A stretch of DNA of 64,000 nt from the NCBI GenBank assembly GCA_025024175.1, contig QCXZ01000137.1:73160680-73224679 (forward strand), read 5' to 3'. Positions within the stretch are counted from its first letter, which is position 1; each line of letters opens with the position of its first letter. The position numbers and the translations under genes were made by a program. This document shows positions 1-13,500 of this stretch, in pieces. The stretch is from Rhyzopertha dominica (taxonomy: Eukaryota > Arthropoda > Insecta > Coleoptera > Bostrichidae). The notes under the pieces were generated by a model that was given only the letters and a program-made list of their open reading frames with translations, ran no database searches and was not told the origin of the DNA.

Positions 1-3000
1 TTTTATTTTGTCCTTTTTTCCTATCTATATATTCCCTTATAACAAGATTGCTGAACATCTATAATCGAGTATTATATAAGACATTGCAACAACATTATTC
101 TTAATATTTTGAAAGATACAATTTTTTTGGTTTATATTCTTTATTTGCGGCTTGAAAGTCAGATAAAATTCGTTATAGAAAAAGCCAGAGGATATACCTG
201 GCGTGAACATACAACAGTGTAAAATTTTTTCTTAAATCTTGCAACGTCAGTTGTCAGTATTCTGGCACTGCATGTTGCTATGTCTCATAAACTTTGCTGC
301 TAATCGGCACCAGTCCTGAACGAAAGTCTGTTAGTACCATATCAAGGATATTCTATATACTTAGTTGTTTTTATAACCCCAAGTTAAATGCTTCCTGCAT
401 AAGAACCGTCTAAGCGAACTAATTTTAAATAAAATATTATTTATTAAATTTAGTAACACCGAAGTACTTAATTATAAGCCCTAAATACTTAAACTACGCT
501 AATATCAGTAAGTTTGCCGATTATTGTACTAAAAGTACTATGAGCATGAAATGGATATCATTACTACTAAAACTCAGTTTTCTCGAGTATCCCGAACTGG
601 TTCTGATTTAGTTAAGCGACTAGTGTAAAAGGGCAGAGTAATTTTTAGTATCAGGAAAAATCTCCGAAAGCCCTGCTTCGTGCCCGTATTTCGACTACCT
701 GACTTAGATATAATTTTGCGGTGTCTTATAAGATTTATTCGGCGTAAAGTGAATCTGTAATCATGTCCCGCCCACGGTTTTATGAGAGTATTTGTCACTT
801 GTGAGGTTTCCGGAAAAATGAGAAAGAATTTTCTCTAGGTAAATATCGAAACGTTGCAAAAGTTAATTCAATGATTAAGTTCTCTCGCCATTTATTCTCT
901 TGTAAAAGCTTGACATCATAGCTGAACAGCTAAAAAACACTTTCAGTGAGGGACTTCCGTCGAAGGTTTTTTGTCAGCCCTCTATTGATTGTCAAACAAA
1001 GGAATTCCAGACTAATGGAATGCTCGGGTTCATTCAGTAAAAAGGAATATGAGGTCGCTCGCATTTGAAAGTATTGATGAAGCCATATACGGTTAAACTT
1101 TGTAATTTCTACCCTATGAGTAATAGAGTTGTTCTCTATTGTCTACATTGTTTAGCATACACTGGTTAAAATACACGTAACGAAAATGAAAAGAACTACC
1201 TAGAGTGTTTCTCGCCTTGCCACAAACAATTTTTTAGAGTGTTTTCCACAATTTGATCTGCGTCATTGTTTTTCATTTATTTAAAAAAATCTTGAACGGT
1301 AATTATTTAGCATAGAATATTTCAATGTAGATGCGGACTGGTATAAAATGCGTTATTCAAAATGGGATTATTCCGTTTAGAATGGCAAGGATGTAATCAA
1401 TATGAATCAGGTATGCTCGATATTTTTTTTGTCATTACTGTGGATTTTTCTTGAAAATCTTTTCCGTTTAAACAACAAATCAAGATTTCATTACTGTGGA
1501 TTGCTACCGCCAAAAACGCTGCAATAAGAATTATTTTTTTTATTGTTGCAATTAAGTTAATATTCAGCAAAACTTGTTGCTTTCCTTTTTTCTGGTACAA
1601 TTGTTCACATGCAATAAAAGAATAAAAGCCCGATGTATTAGTATTTGTAATTTTTGCTATTATAGTCCCACTACCCAAATTATAGTATAAATATTGATAA
1701 CGCTAGTTTTGTTATCAAACAAAGATCAAGCTTGGTTATGTCCAAACTGTGTTTAAGCTTCCGCGACGTATTTACTTTATTTATAAATAACTGCCGAGCA
1801 ATTGTGCAATTGACATATTATAAGTGTAATTCTGGCCAACGAGCTTATCTCATGTGCATAAAAATTGATTGTTCGTTCACAGCTTATTAGCTGAAGTATA
1901 TCGGGCATAAGGTGTGTTATGTATATCATATATGAAAATGTTAATCAAAGCGAGAAAGCGCTATAACGTCACCAACAGCGGTGTAAAGTAACTCGGTTAA
2001 GTCGTTGAAGAAAATAACTTGGGACACCCTGCCCGGGATCGCACAGCGAGAAAAGATCCATCCCAAATAACTATTGAAAGGAAACTGCGTAGTTTTACAA
2101 ACACATCACCACTCAATAATTAATTACTGTGCCGGTATAATGAAAATAATTTCACCTTAACTATTTGGTATATGCAAACTAAGTGGTGCAATAACTAAAA
2201 TTCTTAAAGATGTAGGCCTAAGATTAAGTATATTTATTCGAAAAATACCTTAGGGTCGCGTTGAACCATTTACCTTTCAGATAAGCACTCATTTATCTCT
2301 GAATACACATTTAGCGATTTTAAGTCTTATTTTATGCCTGTTGTTCAGGTAACTTATGTCTTCTTGAGCAAGTAAAATGGTAAGACCAACCACAACATTG
2401 GAAGCTGGAGAAATGGTCTTAAATTTATTTCCTTAATTGGCTGGCTTTCATAAGGCGAATGTGGTTGGCAAAGAAAACGTTTGTATAAGTCACTTGAATG
2501 TAGTACTGTAAATAACTTCAGCCTATAGATATTCCTCTTTCGTTCTTAATACTGGTGAAAATTTGGATTTTTCAATACAGAAACCTTTATTAAAGCTTTA
2601 ATAACGGAGGACATATCCACAGCTTAAGCTTATATTTGCTGTTCCAATTTTATTTAAAAATTTATTAAGAAGAATGGAAAGACAGTAGAAAGGAGTCCAA
2701 AGAAATGTAAGGTGCTTTCCAGGAGACTTGTATAGAAAAGGAGCGGTCTCTTGTAATATTATAAAGATCGAGTGAAGAAATACTGTTATGGACTTCATAG
2801 GAACGTCATAGACGAAAAAAAAGATGATATAAACTGGTTAAACTAATTAATTTCAAAACTGCCCATAAAAACTCCAACCTAAAAAAAAGAAGTGTTAAAA
2901 ATGTAATCTACGTGGTATGTAGTTCGTAGATGTTACGTAAAAAATAAATAATTGCCAAACGAGAAAATATCGGTTGATTTGAACGTTCGGCAACCGCACC

Positions 3001-5182
3001 CATTGGGTCACGTGATCTCTGACGTCATAGGTTTGATCATTTTAACATCTGAAACTGCACTGACAGGTAGTTGCCAGATTGGGAGACTTATCATAAAATA
3101 TAAACTTGGAGGCTTATTCATGACAAAATTTCTGCCGTGGCGACAGGCAATAATGAAATGGGCGACTTTCTCTTTTTATTATGTCAACAAAATATACATT
3201 GATCGTCCACTGCAGTTTCTGGTTCCGATTTATAATTAGCAACGAAAGCATAAAAGTGGTTTGAGCGATTTTTATCAATTTCAAAGGTTTTACTTTCTAG
3301 TGAGACAAAAGTACATCGATATCAATATTTCAAAGCCTGGATGCCTAAAAAATGTAGTTGTGCGCACCATGAGAGATGTTATATACATGCATTGCATATG
3401 TTTCTAAATAAATATCAGTTTTTTTATGGAGCGTATGGTAGCGATGCCATGTTGGTAAATGACAATACATGGGCGACATGTTTAGGAGCAGTTTAGCTTG
3501 AAACGATCGTCCATACAAAATTGGCAACCCTGCGTGACACATTGACACATTTGTTGATTTATTTTCTGAATTTCTCTGATTTTCACTTGCCAAAACCATC
3601 GGCTAAAATAAATTTTGCGGATTTTTCAACTGGGGCCGTGTTAGATAGGAGTAATATATATTGATATCGCGTTCTGTTAAATAGAATAACAGAAAATCTT
3701 GAAAATCAGTGGCATTTTGTCCGCGGTTGTAAAAACAGGTTCAAGAACTCCAGTAAGAGTTTTGTTACTGCACCAAAAGGAAAAGACATGAGATTTAAGT
3801 TGTTTAATGCTGCAAGACGTGAGATGACTGCTTCTAAAACTGTGTTTTTCTGCTGTGAAGATCAATTTACGCAAAAAGTCGGCCACGAGCGTCAATGCGC
3901 TGTTAATTGTGTCGTATTCATATTCGAACGTACATACACCGATAACACGCCTAATAACGGAAGGCAAAACGAACAATCACCGCAGCATTATGCTGTTATG
4001 CATGTCGGGCGGGTCACATGATACAAGTAGTGACGCCAACAAGGACCTAGCAAGCGTATTGCAAATCCGCCAAAATCGTTTGAATTTTTATACTATTCTC
4101 AATCATTTCTTGGGGTAAAACAACAGGGTTTTATTTTAACGACATGTTATTTGAGTAGTTCATGAAAATATTAAGCTAATAGTAGTAGTTACGCGGATTA
4201 CTGCGATTACTGGAAAACACCTAATTATTCATAAGAAGAAAGATTGACAACTTTGGTAAATGAGCAAAGACAACAATTATTTCAAGTCTGGATTGGCAGA
4301 TCNTAAAGAGAGGCAAGTATATACATAGTTTGTCTGTGTAGAAGAACTGACGATATTCTTTCCTAAAGTGGCAAAGTTATTGACTAAAAATTAAATTTTA
4401 AAGATAATAATTTTAAATACGTTTATAATTCTGATATTTAGAGACTGGGGAGTGCAAAAATGATGCACTCGGGCTAATAAGATTTTTTTTTATTGTAACT
4501 TCGTTTACTTCATTGTATATTTCCGAGAGTGGCAAACTTTACCTCTTGACGCAGCGAATGTAATCGTAAAAGCTGAAAAGTTGATGCCAGCAGGGCATCC
4601 ATACACCCCGGAGGTTTTATCCGCGGCTGCCTTGAAGTTCGTGCCCCAGTGGTATGCCAAGTCGAAGCCTAGCTGCGCTGAAACTTAAAACAATGTACTG
4701 ACCGCATTTCTGGTGCTGGGGTGTTGTCTACGAAGTTAAACTATTTCAGCGGTAAAATTCCCCATTTAACTAAAAATAATTCGCGGCACCGCTTTGTCCC
4801 ATCACGAAACTTTCCTATGCCAGCGCTGAATGACATTCAGCGACACAAAGAGTTAACAATGCAGTTGTTGTAACTACTTATTCGGTTTTGTGGAAGTTAA
4901 GATGTCACGAATGCGGAAAGTATTTACACAACGGTGGCCGTGAATGGACTACAGCTAGAGAAGTTGAGTATAATTATCTTGTACTACACGGAGAGGGTTT
5001 TGGAGTTAGTTGAAGTTCTTAAACCTTTTGCTTAGTAGGTTTTTAAATTACTACAATTTAGAACTTTTATTCCGACACCTGAGCACGGGACGAATGCTGA
5101 GACGTATGACGTTAAAGATATCATAGCTTTNTCTATAATATTTCATGATTTCCAAAGCTGGTTTGGTTGTAATATTGACTTT
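1..5182. other. No gene recognised; AT-rich intergenic DNA
   Basis: Only short open frames without recognisable motifs occur here, several of them overlapping on opposite strands (for example about 3.35-4.1 kb). A 15-bp direct repeat (tcattactgtggatt) occurs near 1432 and 1488, probably a local duplication. A paired E-box/CRE site is listed separately. The last few hundred bases may belong to the 5' part of the non-LTR element that follows, but no coding match is convincing before about 5183. Confidence 0.6.
3008..3027. promoter_or_regulatory. Adjacent E-box and CRE palindromes
   Basis: The palindrome TCACGTGA (3008-3015) is followed four bases later by TGACGTCA (3020-3027). These match the binding sites of bHLH-type E-box factors and CREB/ATF-type bZIP factors. 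No gene start is recognised nearby, so a regulatory role is only suggested. Further full CRE octamers lie at 26027-26034 and 41866-41873. Confidence 0.25.
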
Positions 5183-6645
5183 GTGTTNACTANCNAAGAG
5201 GAAGTATCTAAAATTTTAATGTCGATTAAGACCCGTGCATTTGGTCATGATAATATTTCCATTATTTTTTTGTTATATGCTTTGCCAGTACTTTTGCCAT
5301 ACATAACTCATATTGTCAATTGCTGTATTGGTCTTGATTGTGTACCTGAATTATGGAAAAAGTCGATCGTGATACCGATAGTTAAGATAAGCAAACCAGA
5401 GGTGTTCAAAGATCTTAGGTCAATAAGTATCCTTCCTGTGATTTCTAAAGTTCTAGAAAAAGTGCTTGCCTTACAGTTAGTTGCCTATGTTAATAGGTTT
5501 GATTTACTCCCCACTACTCAATCAGGCTTTAGGAAGGGTTATAGCTGTGAGACAGCACTATTAAATATTACAGACAATATTATAACAGCTCTTGATTCTG
5601 CTAAATTATGTTTATCGGTTCTCCTTGACTACTCCAGAGCCTTTGACACTCTGAACCATGATCTACTGTTGGCTATATTACATCATTTGGGCTTAAGTCA
5701 GGATGCTGTGCGTATGTTCAAGAGCTACTTCACACACAGAACTCAAACAGTAAAATTCGATGACGATTATTCAATACCATCCGCCGTGTCCTGCGGAGTT
5801 CCGCAAGGATCAATTTTGAGACCGTTGCTGTTTACCCTATACACTTCTGTTATTGTGTCTTGTGTCAAGTTTGGTCAGTGTCACTCCTATGCTGATGATG
5901 CCCAAATTATCTATTTGATAAAAATTGCATTACTGAACTAACTGATAAGGTTTCTGTAGATCTAGATCACCTCTATAATGTCTCACTGGCACATTCACTC
6001 ACTATTAATCCGTCTAAATCTAAGATGATGCTGTTTGGGTTCTCACCTGCCTCTCCTGTTTGTAATAACATGGTTTCCAACTTTAATATGAGTGTGCCGG
6101 GTCAGAAAATTGATATAGTAAGTAGTGCAAAAAATCTGGGGCTTGTTCTCGACAATATGCTACGGTTCAAACAGCATATCAGCCTTTTGATCGGTAGAGC
6201 CTTTTGTAGCTTAAAGATAATTTACAATATCCGCAATTTCTTGAATATTCAGCAAAAAAATTCATTTATGTGATATTCTAGCCTTGTCTCCTTTTAACTT
6301 TGCTAATTCAGTTTATGGCCCATGTTTGGATAGTGCTGACCGCAAAAGGATACTCGTCTCTGAGATTAATCTATGGAATGTTTATTCCATAAGATAATTC
6401 TGTATAAGATTCCGGAGTATCTTTATAATAAAATAAAATACCGAACGGATGTGCACAACATCGGCATACGCAGGAGGGATGCACTTTCGCAGCCTTTACA
6501 CAGACACAGCTTCTTCCAATGTTCTTTCTCGTACAATATCTATAAACTATATAACCCAATTCCTTTAAATTTAAAATCTAAATCCAGTTATGCCTTCAAA
6601 ACTGCTTACAAAAAGATCCTACTCTCTACTTCTCCAGTTCGATAA
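5183..6645 (+). pseudogene. Broken non-LTR reverse transcriptase (ORF2 C-terminal part)
   Basis: The first open segment (5183-5941, about 250 residues) covers most of the RT domain. Motifs in order are WKKSIVIPIVK, ISILPVISKVLEK, SGFRKGYSCETAL, LDYSRAFDTLNHD (first catalytic Asp), SCGVPQGSIL and YADD near 5890 (the two other catalytic Asp). The usual G after GSIL is R (SILRPLLF). Just after YADD a frameshift near 5912 moves the protein to another frame, where FDKNCITELTDKV, INPSKSKMMLFGF and NLGLVLDNMLRF (thumb region) follow to 6273. A third frame carries NFANSVYGPCLDSADRK (about 6290-6340), and the last frame runs 6373-6645 with SFSYNIYKLYNPIPLNLKS, the C-terminal end. At least three frameshifts are present. 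The catalytic residues survive, which suggests moderate age. Several ambiguous bases lie near 5183-5196. Confidence 0.88.
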
Positions 6646-6979
6646 ACAATCTCCGTTTCCTACAGTGAGTTACACCTTTAGTAACCTGGTTCTATACCTA
6701 GTTTTTTCTTTTTTTATATCGTTGCATAAGTAATACTCTCTGTAACACTCCTGTTGCATTTTTTCCTTTTTCTTTTTTTTCTCGACACTCCATGGCCTTT
6801 ATTTATACTATTAGCTTATAACTCGGTTAAGTGGAAGAGCAGATGCCACTTCCCTAGGGTTGTGGTCAACTGAACTCCGCCGTTTCGTTGGTGCCGACAC
6901 ATCGGGAGCAGGTTGCATATTTTTTTTATGTATATGTTCTCATGGTGGCCTCACAGATAAAGACATTTATTATTATTAG
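5183..6979 (+). mobile_element. Non-LTR (LINE) retrotransposon, 5'-truncated
   Basis: The element comprises the reverse transcriptase and C-terminal part of a non-LTR ORF2, about 330 bases of 3' UTR and a short (ATT)n tail at 6967-6979, preceded by an AATAAA-like 'agataaagac'. The upstream endonuclease is absent or unrecognisable, as expected from 5' truncation during target-primed reverse transcription. The protein resembles the Jockey/CR1/L2 group. The clade is not decided: an (ATT)n tail also fits I-like or L2/Kiri-type elements. It is inactive because of frameshifts and missing 5' sequence. A 44-bp (AAT)n microsatellite starts 26 bp downstream. Confidence 0.85.
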
Positions 6980-7005
6980 AGAACCTTAAACACATAAGAA
7001 ATAAC

Positions 7006-7049
<44 letters not shown>
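7006..7049. repeat. (AAT)n microsatellite
   Basis: About 15 uninterrupted AAT units. It lies 26 bp beyond the (ATT)n tail of the LINE. It may be an expanded target-site A-rich tract or the tail of a second, opposite-strand insertion. Confidence 0.95.
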
Positions 7050-9789
7050 GACTGGAAGCAACGAGAGAGTATGAGAAAGAAGCAAGATGGATTGAAGAAG
7101 AAAAACAAAGACCATGGCACTTATTGTTTTGATGAATGGAATATGTCTTAATCAAAGGACTTTGAATTATCAATAACGTGTAACGGTAATATATCCGGAA
7201 GACGTAATTAGAAAACAGCGTCTTCAAAAGGTAGTTTGTTTCCATTTAGATTATAATATATTAGTAGACTCCAGGTAACATGAACTAATTAAAAAGTTAA
7301 CACAGCAACAACTGCAGACAGACACCACACTTCTCCTTGATAACTTCATACGTAGCTTCAAGTTCGCACTGTCACGCTTTGACTGTACAAGGGTTTTTAA
7401 ATTATCAGTCGACTATATCACTAAATGAAAATCATTCAGTTATATGAGGAATAACAAATATATTAAAAATATTGTGATAGATTACAAAGTGTGTGCGAAA
7501 ATAACTCTAAAATTTATTTCTGTAACTATATTTTTATTATGTGGCTAAATACAATTTGCATTTGGTATTGTTGAGTTGATTTTCTTTTTCTTGTTCCAGT
7601 GTACACTTATTTGATAAACACGATTGCAAAAGCACGTTCCCAAAAAGTACTGCATAGCAAGCAAATTATAATTGTCACAATATATATTCAAATTCAGACA
7701 CCTAACAATTAATCCTTCTTTTACATCCCACATGACTATTTAATAGAATTTAGAGCACAAATTCTTCAATTTTAAGTGACATTTATGTAGTACATACATT
7801 TAGATTTTCAATCAATATAAATAAAGCAGGCCAAAATTTTTATCTTTCATCTCACGTAGCTGATAAACATCCTATGAATGGGAACCTAAGTATAGAGTTT
7901 TAATTTTCAAAATGCAAAAAGATTCAGACCTGTTTTTTTATATTTCTACCATTATTGAAATTGCCGCACGTACGCACACAAAGAAAGCGACTTGGGAAGT
8001 CAATGCAATTAAGATTTAATTTATCTCGATTTTCCTTTTAATTCGTGTAGACAGGGAAGCGTGAAGAAATTTCGTCTTTGGGAGTTTTTATCCAAATACC
8101 CGGCAGACTATAAGGAAAAGCTTTTCTGTTAAGGGGAGCTTATTGTTTCATTTATGCACTGGGACGGTATATATCTTGGTTTCTACCACGTTGTGCAGGG
8201 AAGGGGATGCAAATTAATTGCTGAAAAGGTTTTTAAATCATTTAAATGTAATGTAAACTCAGGTTATCTGCTCTTAAGCTTTATTATATACTGGATGGAT
8301 TGTTTATGAAATAATCATGAAAACCTAGAAATCATTGATTCTTAATTCGGTAATAAATACTACTAAAACAAAGTCAGCACTTTATTTCTATTTCATTTCT
8401 AATTGCGCAACTAGTAGTAGGCACAAACTTTACACGTACACATTTGCGGAAGTGTATATTTAACTACCTACTGAATCTCTTGGCCAGGATGATTCTTAAT
8501 CTCTGGTTTGATTCCATTTGTCTAGTGAAATAAAATCAATCAAATCCCTACGCTTCAGAAGGATAGCCTAAAATACTCACAATCTTACTGTTCAATCGAT
8601 GTTGTATTCCATCTGTCTTTCTATAAATAGTTGTATAAATCGAAGGGTCTATATGATAAGGCTTTACCCCGGGAGTATATTCCGCGTTGCAGAAAGAAAG
8701 TAGTTTTGTTTTATAGGGTTCCATTGCAATTTATTTATGAATCAAATCATTATTGTGTGCAGAAACAGATTATCCTGCTAAAACATAATATTAATCTTCT
8801 TTATACAGCGCTTCCGACTTTCTTCGTGCCTACTACAGCAGAAGTTCTAGAAGTTGGTAAGTGCTACTTGCTTGGGACTATGTAATATTAGGTGTGAAAG
8901 TTTCCAATATTATAATATTAACCCTGAGAATCAAGAAATTTATCATAACCTTGAGGACCAGGAAGTGGCAAAAATTAGCCGCTGATATGTTTCGCAATAG
9001 TTCGTAGAATTTTGATAATTACTCAAGAGGAAAACTTTGTTACGAATTAAAATCTTTCTTGGAATGCTTCTCACACACAATCTTACTGCAGTTGATAGAA
9101 AATGTTGATATTTTCACTTAACTGCGATTTTAAGACTAGTTGTTTTTCCCGAGTCCATAGCTAAGATTATATATTTTTTGTATCATTTTGGGTTTAAAAT
9201 GTACATAGTATGCCATTAAGGAGTTTACACAGTTTATATGCTGCGTTCGTTATGTTAGAAACTATCGCTATCATGGAACAATTTTTGTTATACATTTTAG
9301 ATAAACCGTACAAGACAGGAGAGCTGGAGTTCACTATTTTATATTTGTATCGGTACCTTACATGCTTCTATTGCCCCTACCATTCCCTAGAAATATTTTG
9401 AAAATTATTTTACATTAAATGGCTTTTAAAATCTTTTTATCTCGTTAAATGCTTTTGTAAAAGAAATGACTGTAATTTTTCAAATAATACAAGTTGGAAA
9501 ATCCTTAAGTACTTCAGAGATTTGTCAAAATTAAACTCGTCCTTCAGTACCACTAATTGCGGTAAAAAGTTTTTGGTATCCTAGTTGGATTATTTAAGTT
9601 ATTGTTTTTACATGAATTAAATATTGCTTATGCTACCGCAGGCAGTGTGTTTTCCGTTTTTAAAATAAATAATAATAAAAAAGGCAAAATTTCAGTTTTG
9701 TTTCATTCAGGCATTTATAGTTTTTCTTGCAACGTCTGTAAATCATTTATATTGTGTCAATGCAAAGATCTTTTTATTTTGATTTTATT
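7050..9789. other. No gene recognised
   Basis: AT-rich sequence with frames of at most 84 residues and no familiar motif. Around 8.0-8.25 kb the sequence is less simple and looks unique rather than repetitive, but nothing can be assigned. Confidence 0.5.
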
Positions 9790-10550
9790 CTGATGTAGGT
9801 ATCAGTCTTCAATAGCTAGCTTTTTTATTTGACGTGGTAGACTAATGAATTAAATGGGGAAGTCATGAACTTTTAAGAAGAGGTTTGTGGTGCTTACCAA
9901 AATAAAAGATTGAACATCAACTGACCGAGATATCGACTACAAGTTTGTTATTTTAAATAGAACGACCCTATTTTTATAGCGCGTTCGGTTAAAAGCGTCG
10001 AATTGAACAAAAAAGTACTAAAATACCCATTATCGTTTGTTTTCGAGATATCGCATGTTGAATAATTGCTGTTCACGAAACAGATCTTTTTATTTGACGT
10101 CGTACACTAGTGGCCTTGAAATATTCCCTAAACAGTCTAGTTAGTGTCACAGTTAGTTAATGTTCAATTATATTTTTTACTATCAAGATTAGATTATCGA
10201 AAAATCAAATTCGTTCCCGTTTGAACCACTATTCTACAAGTCAAATAAAAAAGTTAGCTATCACAGACTCTCGAAANCAATTGACTGTAGGGTAGANGCA
10301 ACTTAGTACTNTTTTGTTTACTTGGACGCCCTTAATCGAATGCTGAATAAGAAAGGGGTCTTTGTATTTAAAATAACAAACTTATAGTCGATATCTCGGT
10401 CAGTTGATGTGCAATTGTTTTCTTTGATGTAAGCACCACAAAATTCTTGTCGAAAATTTATAACACTTCCGCATTTCAACCACTTCAACCACACGTCAAA
10501 TAAAAAAGTTTGCTTTTGTAGACTGTTAGATACCTTCAACACCCTGTATA
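9790..10550. repeat. Degenerate long inverted repeat (foldback element)
   Basis: The left arm (about 9790-10010) reappears as its reverse complement in the right arm (about 10325-10545). Matching blocks include cttttttatttgacgtg, tttgtggtgctta, catcaactgaccgagatatc and aagtttgttattttaaata. A third partial unit lies at about 10083-10110 (+) and a fourth at about 10217-10260 (-), so the structure is nested. The right end finishes in caccctgta, which resembles the acagggtg-type start of many insect repeats. The 120-residue frame inside (10318-10680, -) is a by-product of the repeat. The class is unknown. Confidence 0.75.
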
Positions 10551-13500
10551 AAAAAAATAAATGAATCCTTCCAAGTCTAATTCTTAATAGTTGGAAGTAG
10601 TAATAGTTATAATCAAGACTAAGGCAAGGATGGTGCAGTTTGTTGTTGCGCTGTATGCATCCATTAAAATTTTTTGACAATACGTAACATACATGTACAG
10701 TAGAACACCAGTTAAATTAAATTATTAAACTACACAATGAGCATTTCCTTCTTCATACAGTCATTATATTTCGTTATTACATATGGATTTTGTGTATGAT
10801 TAGCCAATCATTAGGGAGAACTCGTTCAATCTGAAATTTTCGTTAACAAGGATCAGTTCAGCTGGTTTCAGCTGATCCGGATTACTGAAGCTGTATATGT
10901 ATTAAATTTATATAACAATTCATATTTGGGGATATCCGTAGTATCAGAATAACATCATATGACTGAGTAGTCGCTGACCTTGTTTTAATCCACACTAAAA
11001 ATGGAATTCTCACCGACCATTATGGCCAAACCACATTTTTTTCATGTCATAGATCTCTTTTTTGTGCTGTATTGAGTTATTTGAGCTTTGATGTAGTTGC
11101 TTATTTTTGGTACTGTTTGAATAGTAGGTGGCCGATGCATTTCGAATAGAGCAGCAGTATCCTGAACGCCGTATTAAACTCCAACGCTGTCGATTTATAT
11201 CGATTAAAAAGATGTGAAACGTTCAAGACATTCACGCTTCTTTGCTATCACTGACATGGAAACTTTAGGAAGAAATTACTCGGCCCATTTAACAAAAGCG
11301 CGACTACCAGAAAACTGTTGATTCCATCACGCCCGGCTTAATCCATTGACAGTGTACAGTTATAGATAATTTATCATTCCAAAGTCTAGTCAAATGAACG
11401 TTATAGGATTTCCCGCCCTTAAGCCTCGCGACGCTGATTTATTGCTTTTGTTGTGGACGAATTAACGACCAAAGAAGACCGTTAATTCCCAGAAGATTAC
11501 GGAGGCCAGAAATCGGACCGATGATAATGAAACTATAATAAAGAATCGATTCCGCTCCGAAAATAGGAATTTATGCTTAGATTTGGGGAATTGCGAACAA
11601 CACGTTTTGTCGGAGAAACTAAATTGCGGTTTCCTTTTAGAGACGTGCCATAAATTGAAATAAATTAAGCTAAAACTTGTGGAACCAAATAGGAAACAAA
11701 ATCTGATTCCTTTCCTTCGGTTCCCGCTTTTTTGGTTTTATTGAAGCATGCAAGCATGCGATAACTAATTTGTATAAATAACTTTTCAGATAAGCTATTT
11801 GTGTTTAGAAAAAATATTATTGCAGGAGAACTGTTTGAGTTGCTACGGATAGCTATACAATTGTGAATGAATTTGTTTAAGTTAGTGCTTGTTATGTGTT
11901 TGGTAATTTAGTCGAGTTCTGTTACTCATGGGTATCGCTAGTTTTTTTTTTATCCCAACGCGGATAATCCTCACTAAGTATGAAAAACCCGCTACTAATC
12001 GATACCTACTGTATTGTTATTGATTGCAAATGGAAGAAAACTAGCTGTGTATTAGGTATTAGATGACAAATAGTATACCTTGATTATTTAGTCAGATAGT
12101 GCAAGGTGATATTTTCAAAATAGCTTCCTCATTAAAAAAATAAACTATAATCATTTGAAACCTTGATTTTAAAAGGGATCTTACTATAGAAATAGTTTTA
12201 CTATTTTTTCACTTATTTGCGGAGTAGTAGATCAATAGGCACGTATGAAGCAAGTTTCTAGATAAATAAATAATTTGGCCTCTTAGCAAATGCAATTATT
12301 TGGCGCTACAATAAAAATTAGCCCTAACTAGAGCGCATCAGTAATTAACTCTGCAAAAAGATGTGACACCTATACAGGACGCACAAAATACTTAGAACAA
12401 CCTTTTTCTTACATTTATTATCGAATAGCGTCCCACCCCGGCTTCGCACTGTTAGCAGAGCATATTATTATACTTACAACAAATATACCTTTCAGTCGTC
12501 ACCTCCATTCGCTCCAAAAGTCTGTTATAGTAGTAAGAGGATGATCGCATCATTGGTGTGAGAAATGCGCTTGAATTCATTTTCGCGAGCGTTTTTTCTT
12601 GCGATAACTTCCAAGATATTCATTTTAATAATGTGCATGAAATCCTTAAGGTAACTAACGTTTTAAGTTGATAAGGATTAATACTGTATCCTTCTAAATA
12701 GGTTTCCAATGAACGCATTGTACGTGACCATCTTATTAAAAAATAAAATGGGTAGGAGTTATCTTTAAAAGATTGGACCTTTTTGTAGATATATATAAGA
12801 GGAATATCCCGCCATGCATGCATTGTTGTGTTATATTTCAAGGGCATTAGGCAGCGTTTCTGATGAAAACTCCCAGGCGGCTTCATTTTTCCACTTCCAG
12901 CAGTTATCGTTATATCTCATCCAATTCACATAAAACCTTAACAACTATATTCAGTAGTTTTTGAGTTTATCGCGAACAGACAGACAGTTTTTAATATGTA
13001 GTGGTCACTTATCATTACAATATATTTGTCATTTGACAAGAAGAATGTAAAAAACCCCAAAAATCCATGACCTTACAAAAGATTCTCAAAATATACACCA
13101 CATCTTTTTCATGCATTAGATAGTACACATGGTTATTGATTTTTGTCACTCGAGTAGCGCACATTATGCTTGTTACACCACCACCCATCCCTAAAACAAA
13201 TCTTCTCTATTAGATTTGGTAAGCCTATAATGTTCTCCGTCGTAATTTTGCAGAATTGAAGCCTTCTATCGAAATTACTGGAGTCCTAGAGAGCTTTCGT
13301 CTTATAAGGAGTGGACTCTGTACAGCTTTGTAATTTTCCTCACAGATTAATATGTCCAGTGTCTGTGGAAACCCTTCGCAAGGAATATACCGCTAAATGA
13401 CCAAATACCTCAAGCTAGGCCATGCTATCAACTATCTTATTTACTTCTCTTTTTTATATTTAATATAGAGCGGTGTCGTGGAATTTCCGCACGGGATCAA

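Noticed and set aside
3612..4075. Possible inverted ends around attttgcggattt
   Set aside because: Only about 13 bases match and no duplication is visible.
3345..4118. Overlapping frames of 77-99 residues on both strands
   Set aside because: No recognisable motif, no coherent start context, and mutual overlap; they look like chance open frames in a GC-richer patch.
10318..10680. 120-residue open frame (-)
   Set aside because: It lies in the right arm of the inverted repeat and runs across its end; it has no motif.
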